This document shows, piece by piece, positions 61,648-64,000 of a DNA stretch of 64,000 bases; positions within the stretch are counted from its first letter, which is position 1; every line of letters starts with the position of its first letter. The stretch is from assembly GCF_014356525.2 (NCBI RefSeq), contig NC_052507.1, positions 46,919,992 to 46,983,991 on the forward strand, read 5' to 3'. Both the position numbers and the translations under genes were made by a program. Source of the DNA: Nilaparvata lugens (lineage: Eukaryota > Arthropoda > Insecta > Hemiptera > Delphacidae). The notes beneath the pieces are model-generated. The model did not search any database. It was not told the origin of the DNA and saw only the letters and a program-made list of their open reading frames with translations.

Positions 61648-64000
61648 CTGCAAGGTGCAAAACAAGACCCAACTGTCAGCTATTGTCGGTGTGAGCGCGT
61701 GTGTGCGAGTGTGTGGGGCGCTCGTGCCCAGGGCACTGCACACCTGCCCCCTCTACTCCAGCTACCTATCCTTCTACTCACTTTTCTTCTTATCTATCTG
61801 CACACTACTCTTTTAGTTTGCTTCTCTTTCTCGGTGGCAGAGTGAAGAGTGGAGGAGAAGGTGGTCGTCAGGCACCTAGGGGACGAGCAGCCCGATCGCA
61901 AACTAATCTACAACTCTCTACTTTACTTTTAATCTTTCAATAATACGATAGCGTATTACGACAGTACGTGAAAGCCTACTGTTTTCATGAAAAGGCTCAA
62001 AGCAGCAAGCGATTGAGTAAGCAGAAGCGATCCAGCTAGGCGTAAACAATATTCATATTAATTATATTGGTGACCGTTTCATCTGGAAAAGAACAAAAAT
62101 GTAATATCACGTGATAAGAGGCTCGTATCGCCGGCTCGCCAGATCGCCAAACGACAGCTGCTGCTGATGATTTTGCACCAAATTCAATCAATAAATGATG
62201 TGTTCCGTTCCTGTAAATTCCATTAACATCAATATAATATAGTAGCAACAGCATTGAGACTGAGAAAATTGAGTAAATTTTAATTACACAAACCAATAAG
62301 GTTTTGCTGGTAACGCCAATTGATTTTTAGAAATTCAATCATTATATTTTTCTACTTTCAAGTGATTTTAAAAGAAAATATATTATGTATTTTTTTAATA
62401 TATCATTCTGAGGCAATGAATTGAATTAAAAAATTTTGTCAAGTCAGATTTAATCAATGATAGAGCTAACAAAACACTAGTATTGATCAAAAGTTCTTCA
62501 CGATGTCAAATGGAGATTGGTAAAAAATGATAGAGAAATATCGTTGAACTCAGTACACTTATCGGATGAATGAAGTTCTCTGAGATTAAAAATTCAATTT
62601 GAATTCTATACTGTTAGATTATGAAACTATTAAAGAGAATCGAAAAATTCCTATCAATGAGAAAAAGTTGAATCGTATATAATTATGTAAACTAGATTAT
62701 TCCAAGATGTCTTTGAAGGTGTTATCGAAGTGACATTACAACTCAAATAATATAAATAATTATGGATTTTGGAACAAATTAAAACAATAGCTTCATAGTT
62801 ACTGGTTTGGACCTAACAGTCGAATAGAAACGTCTTTTTATCTGATATAACATCAGCTTGAATCTTGCCGAGTCATGTACAGCTCATTAATAACTGAAAC
62901 TTGAATAAGAACTGCAGCCCGGAAATTAAAACGCAATATCACTGTTGATAGGGCAACACATGACACCTGAAAGCTGATACCCTCAAATAATAATTATTAA
63001 AAAAACAAGAAAATTGATAATATCCTATAGTCAATAAGGGAAGAAATACTCCGTTGGAGGAATAATTTTGTTTTACAATGACTTTCAACATATCTATTTT
63101 CTACAAGAATCTGATGATGTAAATTCAACAAGGGAAAGTTACATTTATCAGGGCATTTGATTCATGTTAAATAAGGGTGGTGAATAACAGTAATGCAAAT
63201 AAGCATGCATAATTCACTCAAGTATTCTGGTATTATGAACGTTGTGTTTCAACCGATGAATAATTTTTAGTCAGATGAAATTTTCAAGATTGAAAATAAT
63301 AATAGCCTAATAGTTGTACTCTTTATCCAACATCACATTTGGAAGATTGAGGTTTGTTGGCTGAGAGTATCGCAATTGAATAAAACACTCTGCTATTATA
63401 TTAAAGTAATATCAATTTGAATGATTTGTGATGATTTTTGAATGAGTTAATAGATGCAGAAAATAGATTTTAAAAATATGTACGATACGTGTCATTCTAT
63501 AGCTTCAAAATTTATTGATAATTTGATTTTCTGTTTCTGAAATTTATGTGTTTTATTCGTTCTCAAGTATAATTTTCAGATCAACACTGAGAATGACTTG
63601 GAAATGGTATTTTTATTCACAACTCCATTCATGAACTATTGCTTCAATAACTTGCACTGGACACATTCAGCTCCACAGGTGAGAACCTGGAGTGACTTTG
63701 ATGGAATTTCAGTAAGGGTTGATTGCCATGAGTAAGTTGACCACAGCTCATATAGCACCTGCTGCCCTACAGTTGGGAGCTGCGCTTCCGTATGGGAAAA
63801 TTCTAATTTCTAGATAGAAACCGGAGTAATTTGGGTGGAAAAGGGGTCGCGAAGATTAGATGGTTAGATCGATGTGCTCATGAAAGAAAGTTGCGGAAAC
63901 AGAGCTTCCGGCTACCGGACTACCATTGATAACTTCCGGTAAGTCACGGTACAGAGGCCACTCTCCAGGTGAACACACCCGTACACTAGCACACCTACAC
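61648..64000. other. upstream or 5' intron region of prospero
   Basis: No coding sequence recognised. 61660-61920 has CA/GT-rich and pyrimidine-rich stretches; 62300-63600 is plain AT-rich DNA. The last 350 bases are more complex and could be a repeat remnant or the start of another feature, but nothing identifiable is visible. The promoter was not located. Confidence 0.4.

Overview
This is a window of an AT-rich insect nuclear genome. Evidence: spliced genes with long introns, insect-type transposons, and an unmistakable orthologue of Prospero, the neural homeodomain factor. A hemipteran source is a guess from the style of the repeats; the sequence does not settle it. The window holds one real host gene and, to its left, a dense nest of transposable elements.

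1-9474 is repeat-rich. A decayed element around 0.2-3.9 kb carries a retroviral-type integrase fragment and an acidic-tract reading frame, and may be a Polinton/Maverick relic. Next come a 31-bp minisatellite (3870-4137) capped by a 42-bp hairpin, and then minus-strand LTR-retroelement sequence. In minus-strand order this reads: env-position membrane-protein frame (8908-8222), polypurine tract, one complete LTR (8146-7280), primer-binding-like site, broken gag (7024-6332), and an inverted stub of the same LTR (6325-6172).

9475-18603 contains a decayed plus-strand gag (10390-12165), then 4 kb with nothing recognisable, then a second, nearly identical copy of the env/LTR segment. A 0.38-kb block beside it appears in swapped order.

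18676-28900 is DNA-transposon territory. Three head-to-tail copies of a long-TIR element with PIF/Harbinger features come first; two retain a 43-codon stub of a MADF DNA-binding protein. A small MITE with a TTA target duplication sits in the third copy. After these come a 374-bp near-perfect palindrome and a 4.8-kb composite element with TIRs of the same family.

28901-40354 is a gene-poor stretch ending in the prospero 3' UTR. Prospero runs on the minus strand from 61550 (ATG) to 40355 (stop) in five coding exons. The longest form predicts 1,324 residues. Its most notable feature is a twintron: a perfect AT-AC U12-type intron (58169 to 55409) encloses ordinary GT-AG introns, as in Drosophila prospero. 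Here the nested part also holds a symmetric 63-bp cassette exon. Using the U12 sites gives a 1,286-residue form; the U2 sites add 38 residues (17 if the cassette is skipped) just before the homeo-prospero domain. 61648-64000 is upstream or 5' intron sequence.
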